Shown here: positions 53,666 through 62,631 of the stretch, piece after piece | Layout of the letters: each line of letters opens with the position of its first letter | Numbering within the stretch: position 1 is the first letter of the stretch | Assembly (NCBI GenBank): GCA_002344055.1 | Contig: DDTH01000011.1 | Coordinates: 141,019 to 205,018 of the forward strand | Length of the DNA: 64,000 nucleotides | From: Sphingomonadales bacterium UBA2369 | GTDB taxonomy: Bacteria; Pseudomonadota; Alphaproteobacteria; Sphingomonadales; Sphingomonadaceae | Reading direction: 5' to 3' | The notes under the pieces: model-generated | What the model was told of the DNA's origin: nothing | Seen by the model: the letters and a program-made list of their open reading frames with translations, nothing else | Databases searched by the model: none | Position numbers and translations under genes: made by a program

Positions 53666-54031
53666 TCAGATCCAGAGCGCAAGATAGGGGAGCCAGGTCA
53701 GCACCCCGATCGCGGCGGCGGCGATGGCGCTGACCAGCACCGCGCCCGCCGCAATGTCCTTGGCGAAACCGATGCGCGGCTCGCGCTCGGTGGTGACCGC
53801 GTCGCCCAAGCGCACAATCGCGGTATCGAAGGCCTCGGCGACCCAGACCAACGCGAACGCCAGCACGACCCAGCGCCAGTCTGCGGAGCTTATGCCGAGC
53901 AAGATCGAGAAAGCGGTGGCCACGATCGTCGCAGAGGCGTGGATCCAGGCATGGGCTGCGTGGCGAGGAGGCGCCGCCAGCCTGCCCGAGGGAAGGCGAA
54001 GCTGTACGTGCGGCCATGCCTGGCGCGTCAG
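53666..54031 (-). CDS. dgkA: Diacylglycerol kinase (DgkA-like), start codon missing or non-canonical
   Basis: From 'HAWIHASATIVATAF' to the C-terminus the sequence is a prokaryotic diacylglycerol kinase: three membrane helices and the signature 'VAEAFDTAIVRLGDAV' with 'AKDIAAGAVL'. The first ordinary start in frame (GTG 53923) gives only 85 residues and cuts into the first helix. Homology-like sequence continues upstream to about CTG 54031, giving 121 residues, the family's usual length, but no ATG/GTG/TTG lies there and TAG at 54043 closes the frame. Either CTG is used or the start was lost when the lower-GC gene beside it arrived. Confidence 0.75.
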   Translation of the reverse strand: MTRQAWPHVQLRLPSGRLAAPPRHAAHAWIHASATIVATAFSILLGISSADWRWVVLAFALVWVAEAFDTAIVRLGDAVTTEREPRIGFAKDIAAGAVLVSAIAAAAIGVLTWLPYLALWI

Positions 54032-54096
54032 ATAAAGTCGCTATCCGCCCGTCTTGCAATACAATAGTGCTAAACAAGCAGAGATGGGGCATCACC

Positions 54097-54558
54097 ATGG
54101 ACAAAAATCCTGATAAAGAGCCTGGATTCTTGAGCCGTATAACAGCGAAGAGCGTTCATTTTTTCTACGGCTTGGTCGCATTTTCTGGGGCGGTAGTTGG
54201 AACGCAAATCCCTCGAACTCCACCGGAAACCGTCGTGATTATGCAGCCGGTGCAAGCCCCAACGAATGCTGGCGGAAGGCGTGAGGATCTAGACCCATAC
54301 CCCGAAATTCTGTCTCGCTCGGTTAGCAGAAATCAGGTCGACCAGCGTCAATCATGTGAACGAGTCATCAGTGCCCGCTTCCTTCCAGAGCGTGTCACCC
54401 TTTCGATTGACCACGAAAGCTCAGGCTCGCATGGCCGTATCATACTCTATCGAGTAATTCGGGAGAATGGCGCGATAGATATTGTTCCGTGCCTCGTAGA
54501 CGATCCAAGACAGACCGTTACCTCGGTCTATTTCACTACGCCCGCGCCCCCTCGATAA
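54097..54558 (+). CDS. Lower-GC hypothetical protein
   Basis: 153 residues from ATG 54097. One membrane helix (about 22-42, '[19 protein letters not shown]') near the N-terminus, then a probably periplasmic domain with two cysteines. Base composition is clearly lower in GC than every neighbour, which suggests transfer. Its 3' end overlaps the end of the convergent dxs gene by 23 bases. No family recognised. Confidence 0.6.
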   Translation: MDKNPDKEPGFLSRITAKSVHFFYGLVAFSGAVVGTQIPRTPPETVVIMQPVQAPTNAGGRREDLDPYPEILSRSVSRNQVDQRQSCERVISARFLPERVTLSIDHESSGSHGRIILYRVIRENGAIDIVPCLVDDPRQTVTSVYFTTPAPPR

Positions 54559-56461
54559 CGCCCGCGCTGTTGTGGCGCAGCGCCTTCAGCACGGTTTCAA
54601 CGATATGTTCGGCATTGAGGCCGGCTTCGTCATATTGCTTTTCGGGCTTGTCGTGGTCCTGGAACACGTCGGGCAGCCGCATGGTGCGGAGTTTCAGGCC
54701 GCCGTCGATCAGGCCTTCGTCGCTGGCGAGCGTCAGCACGTGCGCGCCGAGGCCGCCAATGCTGGCTTCCTCGATCGTCACCGCGACTTCGTGGCTCGTC
54801 AGCAGGCGGCGGATCAGCGCCTCGTCGAGCGGCTTGGCGAAGCGGAGGTCGGCGACGGTGGTGGATAGACCCTGCGCGTCGAGCCGGTCGGCGGCTTTAA
54901 GTGCCTCCGCCAGTCGGGTGCCGAGCGAAAGGATGGCGACCTTCTTGCCTTCGCGGACGATGCGGCCCTTGCCGATTTCCAGCGCCTGCGGCTCGGCCGG
55001 CATTTCAATGCCGATGCCGTTGCCGCGCGGGTAGCGTAGAGCGATCGGGCCGCTGTCATGCTCGGCCGCGGTCTTCGTCATGTGAGCCAGCTCGGCTTCG
55101 TCCGCCGCCGCCATCACCACGAAGTTGGGCAAGGTGGCGAGATAGGTCACGTCGAAGCTGCCCGCATGGGTGGCGCCGTCCGCGCCGACCAGACCGGCGC
55201 GGTCGATGGCGAAGCGCACCGGCAAATTCTGGATCGCGACGTCGTGGACGACCTGATCGTAGGCGCGCTGCAGGAAGGTGGAGTAGATGGCACAGAAGGG
55301 CCGCATGCCTTGGGCGGCCAGGCCGGCGGCGAAGGTCACCGCATGCTGTTCGGCAATGCCAACATCGAAGGCGCGATCCGGATGGGCCTGCGCGAATTTG
55401 TCGACGCCGGTGCCGCTGGGCATGGCGGCGGTGATGGCGACGATCCGATCGTCCGTTTCGGCCAGCTTCGCCAAAGTCTCGCCGAAGACGTTCTGGTAGG
55501 CGGGCGGACCGGGCGGCGCCTTGGCCTGCACGCCCGACACGACGTCGAACTTCTGCACGCCGTGATATTTGTCCGCCGCCTCTTCGGCCGGGCCATAGCC
55601 CTTGCCCTTCTTGGTCACGACATGGACGAGGATCGGGCCCTCCTCGGCATCGCGGACATTCTCGAGCACCTCGACCAAAGCCTCGATATTGTGGCCGTCG
55701 ACCGGGCCGACATAATAAAAGCCCAGCTCCTCGAAGAGGGTGCCGCCGGTCAGCATGCCGCGGGCATATTCCTCCACCCGCCGGGCGGCATTGTGGATCG
55801 GCTCCGGCAGCTTGCGGGCGATGCGCTGGGCGAATTTGCGGGGCGTCAGATATTTGCCGGAGCTGACCAGCCGCGCGAGTGAATTGCGGAGCGAGCCGAC
55901 CGGCGGCGCGATCGACATGTCATTGTCGTTGAGGATGACGATCAGCCGATTGCCCGCGCCTTCCGCATTGTTCATCGCCTCATAGGCCATGCCGGCGGTC
56001 ATCGCGCCGTCGCCGATCACCGCGATCGCGCGGCCGGGCTGATCCTTCAGCTTGTTGGCGATGGCGAAGCCCAAAGCGGCGCTGATCGACGTCGAGCTGT
56101 GCGCGGCGCCGAACGGATCATATTCGCTCTCGCTGCGCTTGGTGAAACCGCTCAGGCCCCCGCCGGTGCGCAAGGTCCTGATCCGGTCGCGACGGCCGGT
56201 CATGATCTTGTGCGGATAGCATTGGTGGCCGACGTCCCAGACCAGTTTGTCGCGCGGCGTATCGAAGACATAATGGATCGCCGTGGTGAGCTCGACCACG
56301 CCAAGCCCCGCGCCCAGATGCCCGCCGGTGACGGAAACGGCGGCGATCGTCTCCGCCCGCAATTCGTCGGCGAACTGGCGCAGCTGGTTGGTCTCGAGCG
56401 CGCGCAGCTGCTCGGGCGCAGCAATCGTGTCGAGCAGAGGGGTTTCGGGGCGGTCCGTCAT
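54536..56461 (-). CDS. dxs: 1-deoxy-D-xylulose-5-phosphate synthase
   Basis: 641 residues. First enzyme of the MEP isoprenoid pathway, joining pyruvate and glyceraldehyde 3-phosphate. TPP-binding motif '[17 protein letters not shown]', the early '[24 protein letters not shown]' and '[12 protein letters not shown]' are diagnostic, with transketolase-type C-terminal domains. ATG 56461. Confidence 0.97.
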   Translation of the reverse strand: MTDRPETPLLDTIAAPEQLRALETNQLRQFADELRAETIAAVSVTGGHLGAGLGVVELTTAIHYVFDTPRDKLVWDVGHQCYPHKIMTGRRDRIRTLRTGGGLSGFTKRSESEYDPFGAAHSSTSISAALGFAIANKLKDQPGRAIAVIGDGAMTAGMAYEAMNNAEGAGNRLIVILNDNDMSIAPPVGSLRNSLARLVSSGKYLTPRKFAQRIARKLPEPIHNAARRVEEYARGMLTGGTLFEELGFYYVGPVDGHNIEALVEVLENVRDAEEGPILVHVVTKKGKGYGPAEEAADKYHGVQKFDVVSGVQAKAPPGPPAYQNVFGETLAKLAETDDRIVAITAAMPSGTGVDKFAQAHPDRAFDVGIAEQHAVTFAAGLAAQGMRPFCAIYSTFLQRAYDQVVHDVAIQNLPVRFAIDRAGLVGADGATHAGSFDVTYLATLPNFVVMAAADEAELAHMTKTAAEHDSGPIALRYPRGNGIGIEMPAEPQALEIGKGRIVREGKKVAILSLGTRLAEALKAADRLDAQGLSTTVADLRFAKPLDEALIRRLLTSHEVAVTIEEASIGGLGAHVLTLASDEGLIDGGLKLRTMRLPDVFQDHDKPEKQYDEAGLNAEHIVETVLKALRHNSAGVIEGARA

Positions 56462-56548
56462 GGAAATGCCATGTAGTGCGTGGCGTTAGCCAAGTCGAAC
56501 GCGAAACGCGGCCTCACGAATTGCTCAGGATCGCCTCATGAACCCACC

Positions 56549-56564
56549 GATCAGCGGCGGTTCA
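56549..56564 (+). promoter_or_regulatory. GATCA-N6-GTTCA direct repeat upstream of secreted protein gene
   Basis: GATCAGCGGCGGTTCA, ending 25 bases before the ATG at 56590. The same sequence type ends 24 bases before the paralogous gene at 59395. The conserved spacing to both start codons points to a shared regulatory site. Confidence 0.5.
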
Positions 56565-56589
56565 GCCTGAACGGGCGACAGTCCGAACG

Positions 56590-57105
56590 ATGTTGACCGC
56601 TTTGCTCCTCGCCGCCGCGCAACCGGCCACGCTTGAGGCGGCATTGGCGCCGCCATCGGGCAGCTATGGCTGGATCGAAGAATTGGCGGGTTCCTGCTTC
56701 TCGCGGGAGAATGAGCATCGCTCCATCGTTCGGGCGCGCTGGACCGAATGTTTCGAGAAGCGGGACGGGCAGTTCGTGATGCGATCGATCAACTGGCATC
56801 CGCGCTACGAATATACGACGGAATGCGTTCTCGAATCGGCGCGTGAAGGCTTGCTGCGCTTCGTTTGCACCCGGCACGGCAGGCCGCACATCGATTTGGT
56901 CGCGGAATATGACGGCGACGCCTTCGTAATGCGGAACGCCTCCGACCGCGTAGCGGCGCACCAGCTTCTGAATCGTCAGCGCACGGCCTGGCGAAGGGTC
57001 GGCGAGGATGCGCTGTCGATGACGGTGGAAGAGCCTGATCCGCAGGGTGGCTGGCGCCCATTCGCCGGTTCCGAACCGCGCGTGCTGAGGCGGGTGAGGC
57101 GCTAG
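56590..57105 (+). CDS. Secreted hypothetical protein, paralogue of 59395
   Basis: 171 residues with a short signal sequence (MLTALLLAAAQPATLEAAL). Mature protein starts near 'YGWIEELAGSCFSREN' and contains two cysteine pairs ('ARWTECFEK', 'YEYTTECVLES', 'LRFVCTRH'). The gene at 59395 has the same order of motifs (GWLAELSGRCYRQ, DRFCVVRRGEQLV, YTVERTCP, MLLRCASS), so they are paralogues. Function unknown; probably periplasmic. Confidence 0.72.
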   Translation: MLTALLLAAAQPATLEAALAPPSGSYGWIEELAGSCFSRENEHRSIVRARWTECFEKRDGQFVMRSINWHPRYEYTTECVLESAREGLLRFVCTRHGRPHIDLVAEYDGDAFVMRNASDRVAAHQLLNRQRTAWRRVGEDALSMTVEEPDPQGGWRPFAGSEPRVLRRVRR

Positions 57106-57112
57106 CGCCGGT

Positions 57113-57691
57113 TCAGACCTCCGCCTGCAGCGCGTCGAACGCTTCGTTCAGCAGCACGACCAGTGGCCTCTTGCCGTCTTCACGGCTCAGCGCCTCCAGC
57201 GCCAGCCGCATGGCGCCGACCGCCAGCATCGCGACCAACCGCAGCCCGGCTTCGCGCTCCGGCATAGGCCAGCGTTCACGCAGCACCGCGAGCAACGCCT
57301 GCTCCTGCGCGACATAGCTGGCCTGCTTGCGGGCCTGCACCGCTGGGCTGGCACGCATCAGCCGGTCGATCGCGATCATGTCGGCGGGCGGGATGGTCGC
57401 GCTGACCGCGATCACCGCCGCACGCACCGCATCGAGGGGGCGCAGACCGGCGGGCGTGTCGCGCAGCGCCTGCGACAGCATCGCCCCTATCCCGCTTTGC
57501 AGCGAGAGCAGGATGTCGTCCTTCGATTCGAAATAATGGAAGAAGGTGCGGCGCGAGATGCCTGCCGCCTCGGCAATGTCGTCGACCCGCGTCTCCGCAT
57601 AGCCACGCGCGATGAACAGGCGCATGCCCGCATCGGTTATGCGCTGCAGCGTTTCCCGCCTTTTGCGCGCCCGCAGCCCTTCCCCGCTCAC
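57113..57691 (-). CDS. TetR family regulator
   Basis: 192 residues from GTG 57691; the frame is open to a GTG at 57745, but that would place the operator inside the gene. N-terminal helix-turn-helix 'GYAETRVDDIAEAAGISRRTFFHYFESKDDIL' region (57510-57610) is classic TetR; the C-terminal ligand domain is not classifiable. Divergent from an SDR gene, with two palindromes between; probably represses the SDR and itself. Confidence 0.88.
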   Translation of the reverse strand: MSGEGLRARKRRETLQRITDAGMRLFIARGYAETRVDDIAEAAGISRRTFFHYFESKDDILLSLQSGIGAMLSQALRDTPAGLRPLDAVRAAVIAVSATIPPADMIAIDRLMRASPAVQARKQASYVAQEQALLAVLRERWPMPEREAGLRLVAMLAVGAMRLALEALSREDGKRPLVVLLNEAFDALQAEV

Positions 57692-57717
57692 TTTCGTTTG
57701 CTCACGCCTCTTGTAAT

Positions 57718-57753
57718 TTGCACCAAGTGCAATATTATTCTGCACTCAGTGCG
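57718..57753. promoter_or_regulatory. Double operator for the TetR regulator
   Basis: TTGCACCAAGTGCAA at 57718-57732 is a perfect palindrome; TGCACTCAGTGCG at 57741-57753 is a second copy with one mismatch in the arm. Centres are 22 bases apart, two helical turns. They lie between the TetR gene and the SDR, as TetR operators do. Confidence 0.72.
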
Positions 57754-57775
57754 AATTTAGCAAGGGATCGTGAAG

Positions 57776-58690
57776 ATGGCAAAGTGGCGCGCAGCGGACA
57801 TTCCCGCGCAGGCCGGACGGACGGCAATCGTTACCGGCACGGGCGGGCTGGGCTATGAGGATGCGCTGGCGCTGGCGCGGGCCGGAGCGGAGGTGATTCT
57901 GGCCGGGCGCAATGCCGACAAGGGCGGCGAGGCGGTGGCCCGGATCGTGAGCGAGGTGGCGAGCGCCAAAGTCCGCTTCGAGCAGCTCGATCTCGCCAGC
58001 CTCGCCTCCATCCGCGCCTTCGCCGACCGGATGGCCGGGAAACGTGAAAGCCTGGACCTGCTGATCAACAATGCCGGGGTGATGGTACCGCCCACGCGGC
58101 AGGAAACAGCGGACAGGTTCGAGCTGCAGCTCGGCACCAACCATCTGGGCCATTTCGCGCTGACCGGCCTGCTGCTGCCGCTGCTTCGCAAGGGCAAGGA
58201 TCCACGCGTGATCAGCCTGTCGAGCGTCGCCGCGCGTGGCGGGGCGATCGACTTCGACGATCTGAATGCGGAGAAGAGCTACAAGCCGATGGCAGTCTAC
58301 AGTCAGTCCAAGCTGGCCTGCCTGATGTTCGCGCTGGAATTGCAGCGGCGCAGCGACGCGGGCGGCTGGGGAGTGACCGGCATCGCATCGCACCCCGGCG
58401 TGTCGCGCACCGACCTGCTGCACAACGCACCCGGCAAGAGGAGCGGCGCGGGCATGGCGCGCAGCCTGCTCTGGTTTCTGTTCCAGCCCGCCTGGCAAGG
58501 CGCACTGCCGACGCTCTTCGCCGCAACGTCGCCGGACGCGAAGCCGGGCGGCTATTATGGCCCGAACCGGTTGCGCGAAACGCGCGGCTATCCGGCCAAG
58601 GCGGCGATCCCGCCCGCCGCGCTGGACGCAGCCGCCGCGGCCCGGCTGTGGGCGGTTTCGGAGCAGATGACGGGCACAAGCTTCGGCTAA
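57776..58690 (+). CDS. Short-chain dehydrogenase (retinol dehydrogenase-like)
   Basis: 304 residues from ATG 57776 with AGGGA at 8 bases. NADP-binding 'TGTGGLGYEDALALARAGAEV', 'NNAGVM' and catalytic YSQSK define a classical SDR, closest in length and style to the retinol dehydrogenase/WW-oxidoreductase-like group. Substrate unknown. Probably controlled by the divergent TetR protein. Confidence 0.88.
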   Translation: MAKWRAADIPAQAGRTAIVTGTGGLGYEDALALARAGAEVILAGRNADKGGEAVARIVSEVASAKVRFEQLDLASLASIRAFADRMAGKRESLDLLINNAGVMVPPTRQETADRFELQLGTNHLGHFALTGLLLPLLRKGKDPRVISLSSVAARGGAIDFDDLNAEKSYKPMAVYSQSKLACLMFALELQRRSDAGGWGVTGIASHPGVSRTDLLHNAPGKRSGAGMARSLLWFLFQPAWQGALPTLFAATSPDAKPGGYYGPNRLRETRGYPAKAAIPPAALDAAAAARLWAVSEQMTGTSFG

Positions 58691-58758
58691 ACGCCATTGC
58701 CCGCGCGCCCGTCCTGACCCAGTGTCGCGGCCAGGCCCGGCGGCGCGGAGGAACAAGC

Positions 58759-59337
58759 GTGCGATCCTATGTCCAGCTGATGGCCTATCATCTGCGCGGC
58801 CTCACGCGCTTTTCGGGGCGGGATGCACGCCCGACTTTCTGGCCTTGGGCAATCACGTTGCTGGTGGCCAGCATGGCAACCTTCAGCGCGATCATGCTGC
58901 CGACAATGATGGGGGCGATCGGCGCGGCCTTCCGGCACCCCCGTACGGAAACTGGATCGAGCCAGGCGACCGCCACGGCACAGATTGAGGGCGGGAATCT
59001 CTTTTCTTCGATGATGACCACGCTCACGATCAGCACCGCCATCGTCGCGGTGATCGTCGTCGCGCTCCTGGCTGCATCCGTGACCCGCAGGCTGCACGAT
59101 CATGGGAAGAGCGGCGCCTGGGGGCTGTTGCCGCTGCCCTTCCTGGCGACCGCGATGGTGCTCTTTCCGAAGATCCTTGCCTCGACCGGCCCAGGCGCAA
59201 CGCCGGACGGCCTGTTCTTCGCGGGCTTCTTCAACAATCTGATATACCTCGCGTGCCTTGGCTATCTGGTCTTCCTTCTCGTCCGCGATGGGGATGCCGG
59301 GCCGAACCGCTTCGGCCCGCCACCGTCCGGGGGTTGA
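58759..59337 (+). CDS. DUF805 family membrane protein
   Basis: 192 residues from GTG 58759, preceded by GGAGGAA at 7 bases. 'TRFSGRDARPTFWPWAI' and 'RRLHDHGKSGAWGLLPL' are the DUF805 motifs; four membrane helices. Function of the family is not established. Upstream frame overlaps the SDR end and is not used. Confidence 0.85.
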   Translation: MRSYVQLMAYHLRGLTRFSGRDARPTFWPWAITLLVASMATFSAIMLPTMMGAIGAAFRHPRTETGSSQATATAQIEGGNLFSSMMTTLTISTAIVAVIVVALLAASVTRRLHDHGKSGAWGLLPLPFLATAMVLFPKILASTGPGATPDGLFFAGFFNNLIYLACLGYLVFLLVRDGDAGPNRFGPPPSGG

Positions 59338-59354
59338 GTCGCGGCAGCCTTCGG

Positions 59355-59370
59355 GATCAGCCACGGTTCA
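59355..59370 (+). promoter_or_regulatory. GATCA-N6-GTTCA direct repeat upstream of paralogous secreted protein
   Basis: GATCAGCCACGGTTCA, ending 24 bases before ATG 59395; counterpart of 56549-56564. Followed by the same GCCTG in both places. Confidence 0.5.
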
Positions 59371-59394
59371 GCCTGCGGACGCCATGACGGCCGG

Positions 59395-59913
59395 ATGATC
59401 TGGCCGGTCGCCGCCGCAGCCATCGCATTCGCCCAGCCCGGGGTCGCTGGCGCGGCGACGCCCGACGCCCATGGCTGGCTCGCCGAGCTGTCGGGGCGCT
59501 GCTACCGGCAGGTGAATAGCAACCCGCGCTGGAATCCGAACCTGCTCGACCGGTTCTGCGTCGTGCGGCGCGGGGAGCAGCTGGTCCTGTGGGATTACAA
59601 TCCGAACCCCCGCTACACCGTCGAGCGGACCTGCCCGATCGTTCCGGGCGGCGGACGCGGCGGGCAGATGCTGTTGCGCTGCGCCAGCTCCGGCCTGACC
59701 GACCATCGGCTGGAGGCGGATTATGAGGGCGAGCGGCTGACCTTCCGCATGCTCGGCCAGCGGGACGAGAGCTATCGGGTGGTGTGGAGGCAGCTGCCGG
59801 GAGACCGGATCGCGATCGGCCATGAATATCGAGTCGAGGGCCGTTGGCGGGCAGGCAGCGAACGGGAGACGATTTTGGAGCGAGACGACGCGCCGCCGCC
59901 GGAACTGGACTGA
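59395..59913 (+). CDS. Secreted hypothetical protein, paralogue of 56590
   Basis: 172 residues with signal sequence 1-21 (ending AGAA). Motif order matches the 56590 protein, including cysteines in SGRCYRQ, DRFCVVR, ERTCPIV and LLRCASS, and 'YEGERLTFRM' against 'YDGDAFVMRN'. Function unknown; probably periplasmic and disulfide-bonded. Confidence 0.72.
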   Translation: MIWPVAAAAIAFAQPGVAGAATPDAHGWLAELSGRCYRQVNSNPRWNPNLLDRFCVVRRGEQLVLWDYNPNPRYTVERTCPIVPGGGRGGQMLLRCASSGLTDHRLEADYEGERLTFRMLGQRDESYRVVWRQLPGDRIAIGHEYRVEGRWRAGSERETILERDDAPPPELD

Positions 59914-59927
59914 GCGCAGTCGGCCAC

Positions 59928-59943
59928 GTTCAAGCGAAGTTCA
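59928..59943 (+). promoter_or_regulatory. GTTCA-N6-GTTCA direct repeat upstream of 59995 gene
   Basis: GTTCAAGCGAAGTTCA, 51 bases before ATG 59995. Both half-sites are exact, as at degP. Confidence 0.5.
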
Positions 59944-59994
59944 CCCGCCCGCCCCGACTTTGTTGCGGACACGAACCGAAAAGGAGCCATCACC

Positions 59995-60576
59995 ATGCCC
60001 GTTTCGCCGCGCCTTCTGCCGTTTGCCTTGCTCGCATTCGTTGCCGCTCCCGCCGCTGCCCAGGACGACAAGGCGCTCGCACAAGCGCCCGATGCGGTCG
60101 CGGAAGCACGGGCGATGATCGATGCACACCGGGTCGACCGGCGCGTCGGCTGCGGGCTGCCGGTCCCCGCCACCTACAATGCGCCGGCCTGGCAGAGGCA
60201 CTCGGCCGCGATCCGGCGGGATGCGTTCGAACAATGCCTGCGCGGCGTCATGGCTCGCGAGGAGAACCGGCTGCGCGGACTGGAAGCGCGGATCAGCGAC
60301 CTGCACGATTCGTCGGAAGACGGGGACTGGGGTGAAGTCGCCAATGCGATGGCGGCGAAATGGGACGAACTGGAGGGCCTGAACGACCGGCTCAACAACC
60401 GGATGATGTGGGCGAATACCGCCGAGCGGGTACTGGACACCTTTACCGGGCCGGGCGCGCCGCTGGACAGCAACCGCCGCACCTTCAATCCGTCTCAGCC
60501 CTACCGGCCCTATTCGCCGCCGCCAATATCCCATCCGCAGCAGAGCCGGACCGTCTTCCTCCCGGGCGTCAACTGA
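59995..60576 (+). CDS. Secreted hypothetical protein
   Basis: 193 residues. Signal peptide ends near AAPAAAQ (residue 22). Two cysteines ('RRVGCGLPVPATYN', 'FEQCLRGVM') and a helical body; Pro-rich C-terminus ('SQPYRPYSPPP'). AAAAGGAG ribosome site. No family recognised; shares the GTTCA repeat with the neighbouring paralogues. Confidence 0.7.
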   Translation: MPVSPRLLPFALLAFVAAPAAAQDDKALAQAPDAVAEARAMIDAHRVDRRVGCGLPVPATYNAPAWQRHSAAIRRDAFEQCLRGVMAREENRLRGLEARISDLHDSSEDGDWGEVANAMAAKWDELEGLNDRLNNRMMWANTAERVLDTFTGPGAPLDSNRRTFNPSQPYRPYSPPPISHPQQSRTVFLPGVN

Positions 60577-60606
60577 TCCGGCACTGACCGAAGCGGGGCA
60601 AGCGGC

Positions 60607-61071
60607 TCAGCCCGGCTCGCATTCCCCGCATTTGCCGCGCACCTCGATCACCGGCCGCTCGGGGGCGAAGCCTGCGGCCTTGGCCGCCGCGCGGACGCCG
60701 CCGGTGATGCGGTCGTCGTCGAGGTGCGTCGCCTGTCCGCAATTGTCGCAGATCAGGAAGATGCAATCATGCAGGCAATCGGGATGGTCGTTGGCGACAT
60801 AGGCGTTGGCGCTTTCGACCTTGCGGGCGAGGTTCGCGCCGACGAACAGATCGAGGATGCGATAGACGCTGTTTGCCGCGACCCGTCGGCCCTGATCGGC
60901 CGAAACCTTGTCGGCAATGTCATAGGCCGAGGCGGGGCGATCGAAGCTGGCCAGGGCATCGAAGACGGCGGCCCGCATCGGCGTCCACTGCTCGCCCGAT
61001 TTGACCATCGCGCCCGCGGCCGCTTCGGCCAGGTCCGTGCCCGAATGGCTGTGATGATGATGTGCGCCCAT
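60607..61071 (-). CDS. zur: Fur family regulator, probably Zur
   Basis: 154 residues from ATG 61071. A winged helix is followed by the dimerisation domain with structural zinc cysteines 'CDNCGQATHL' and 'GKCGEC'. The N-terminus has an unusual His run, HHHHSHS (4-10), that may bind zinc. The Fur-type domain plus the Zur-like 'CLHDCIFLICDNCG' favour zinc sensing. Next to a MerC family gene. Confidence 0.82.
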   Translation of the reverse strand: MGAHHHHSHSGTDLAEAAAGAMVKSGEQWTPMRAAVFDALASFDRPASAYDIADKVSADQGRRVAANSVYRILDLFVGANLARKVESANAYVANDHPDCLHDCIFLICDNCGQATHLDDDRITGGVRAAAKAAGFAPERPVIEVRGKCGECEPG

Positions 61072-61125
61072 AAGCGGGAATGTAGGACTTTCCGCGATTC
61101 CGGACAAGCGGTCCGGGCGCGCGCG

Positions 61126-61494
61126 TCAGATCACCGCGCGGCGGTTGAGATCGTGACCGAGCGCGACGATCATCACGCCGAGGATCGAATAGAAGGTGCC
61201 GCCATCCTCGTGGCCGACCATCAGCGAGCCGGCCATCACGCCTAGCCCCAGGCCGCCGACCGCGCTGGGCAGCATGTAGCCGTGGCGGACGATGCCGCGG
61301 CCGAAGCCGAACACGCCGAGAAACAGAGCGATCGTCATGCCGACTTCGTGGAAGATCGGATCGAGCAGGAAGCTGCCGCCCGCCGCGAGGAAGGTGACGA
61401 ACACCGCGCTGGCGACGCAATGGATGAGACACAGGCCCGACAGGCCAATGGCCAGCCGGTCGATCGTCTCTTCATTGCTACCGCGGGCGAACAT
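61126..61494 (-). CDS. MerC family membrane protein
   Basis: 122 residues from ATG 61494, four membrane helices. 'LSGLCLIHCVASAVF' carries the MerC Cys pair that binds metal in mercury transporters; no other mer genes are present. Lying directly upstream of the Zur-type gene, it may belong to zinc homeostasis rather than mercury resistance. Confidence 0.82.
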   Translation of the reverse strand: MFARGSNEETIDRLAIGLSGLCLIHCVASAVFVTFLAAGGSFLLDPIFHEVGMTIALFLGVFGFGRGIVRHGYMLPSAVGGLGLGVMAGSLMVGHEDGGTFYSILGVMIVALGHDLNRRAVI

Positions 61495-61622
61495 CAGCGC
61501 CTCGATTCCCTCTGCTTGCGGGCATGAGATAACATCGACGATGCGGCGTGACAATATAACATTGGAAAGAAATCGTCGCCGGCTTTGTTGGCAGGGCGAA
61601 GGCCCGGCGGCATAATCGCGCG

Positions 61623-62618
61623 ATGACGGACGCCGCTCCCCGCGCCGAGGATGAAGCCAATGCGGGCCTGATGCTGCTGATGCAGGGCGCGCTGGAGGCT
61701 GGCCTTGCCCATTATCTGGCGGGATTCAGCGTGGAGCATATCCAGCGCCTGCCGATCGGCCTGCACCTCCATCTACTGGAAAATGCCGGGCGCCGCGACG
61801 AGGCGAATGCGCTGCGCGTGCTGTCCGTGCGCAAGGGCGCGAATGTCGCCATCCGCCACGTCGCGCTGGGCGCTCCGCCCGCGGAAGCGATTCCGGAATA
61901 TGAGGCGCTGTTCGCAAGCGGGATCGCCAATGCGCGGATGGTGGACGAATATCTCGGTCTGCTGAGCGCCGTGGGCCGCACGGACGATCTGCGGCGATGG
62001 CTGGCACCGGACCTGCTGTTCCGCACCATCCAGCTGGACGCGGATTTCGCGCAGAAGGTGGAAGCGGCGGTGCTGGCGCGCGAGGAGCAGGGTCTGCGCA
62101 AATCGCTGCGCGCGATCCAGGACATGCGGCGGGTGATGGACCTGCATCGCGATCCGGACCCGGTGCTGCGGCGCCTGTTCGCGACGCTCACTGCCGAGAT
62201 GGAGGATTATTTCGCGGCCTGGCGCGCCAGCGCGCATCCGCTCGCGCCACTGGTGCCGGAGACGCTACGGATGAGCGGCTGGGGGCTGATCGCGCGCGGC
62301 AAGGGGATCGTCGCGCGGCACATCCACCCGCGCGGCTGGATGACCGGCGTCTATTATCCGAACGCGATCCCGCAAGGCGGCGGCGCGCTGTGCGTCAGCG
62401 GCAAGGACGAAGGCGACGGCGCGGCCCGGGGCTGGTTCGAGACGCAGGTGGAACCGCGGCCCGGGCTGCTGGTGCTGATGCCGTCTTTCTACACCCACTG
62501 GACGGAGCCGCCGGCCGAAGGCGGCCTGCGCCTGTCGGTCGCCTTCGACGTGCGCGGGCTGGGGGCGGACGAGGCGGCCGCGATGGCGGGCGTCGACGCG
62601 GCCCGCCTTCCGCTCTAG
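61623..62618 (+). CDS. 2OG-Fe(II) oxygenase-like protein with helical N-terminus
   Basis: 331 residues. The N-terminal 200 residues are helical and TPR-like. The C-terminus has 'RHIHPRGWMTGVYYP', 'PGLLVLMPSFYTHWTEPP' and 'LRLSVAFDV', the order of His, His and Arg seen in 2OG-Fe(II) oxygenase_5 proteins. Substrate unknown. Divergent from merC and 13 bases upstream of ctaA. Confidence 0.78.
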   Translation: MTDAAPRAEDEANAGLMLLMQGALEAGLAHYLAGFSVEHIQRLPIGLHLHLLENAGRRDEANALRVLSVRKGANVAIRHVALGAPPAEAIPEYEALFASGIANARMVDEYLGLLSAVGRTDDLRRWLAPDLLFRTIQLDADFAQKVEAAVLAREEQGLRKSLRAIQDMRRVMDLHRDPDPVLRRLFATLTAEMEDYFAAWRASAHPLAPLVPETLRMSGWGLIARGKGIVARHIHPRGWMTGVYYPNAIPQGGGALCVSGKDEGDGAARGWFETQVEPRPGLLVLMPSFYTHWTEPPAEGGLRLSVAFDVRGLGADEAAAMAGVDAARLPL

Positions 62619-62631
62619 GAAGCCGGCGCAC

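Noticed and set aside
53589..54104. Alternative minus-strand frame covering dgkA
   Set aside because: Different frame from the DgkA homology; Arg-rich shadow.
61549..61565. Full Zur box upstream of merC
   Set aside because: Only one half (ATAACAT) fits; the other half of the palindrome does not.
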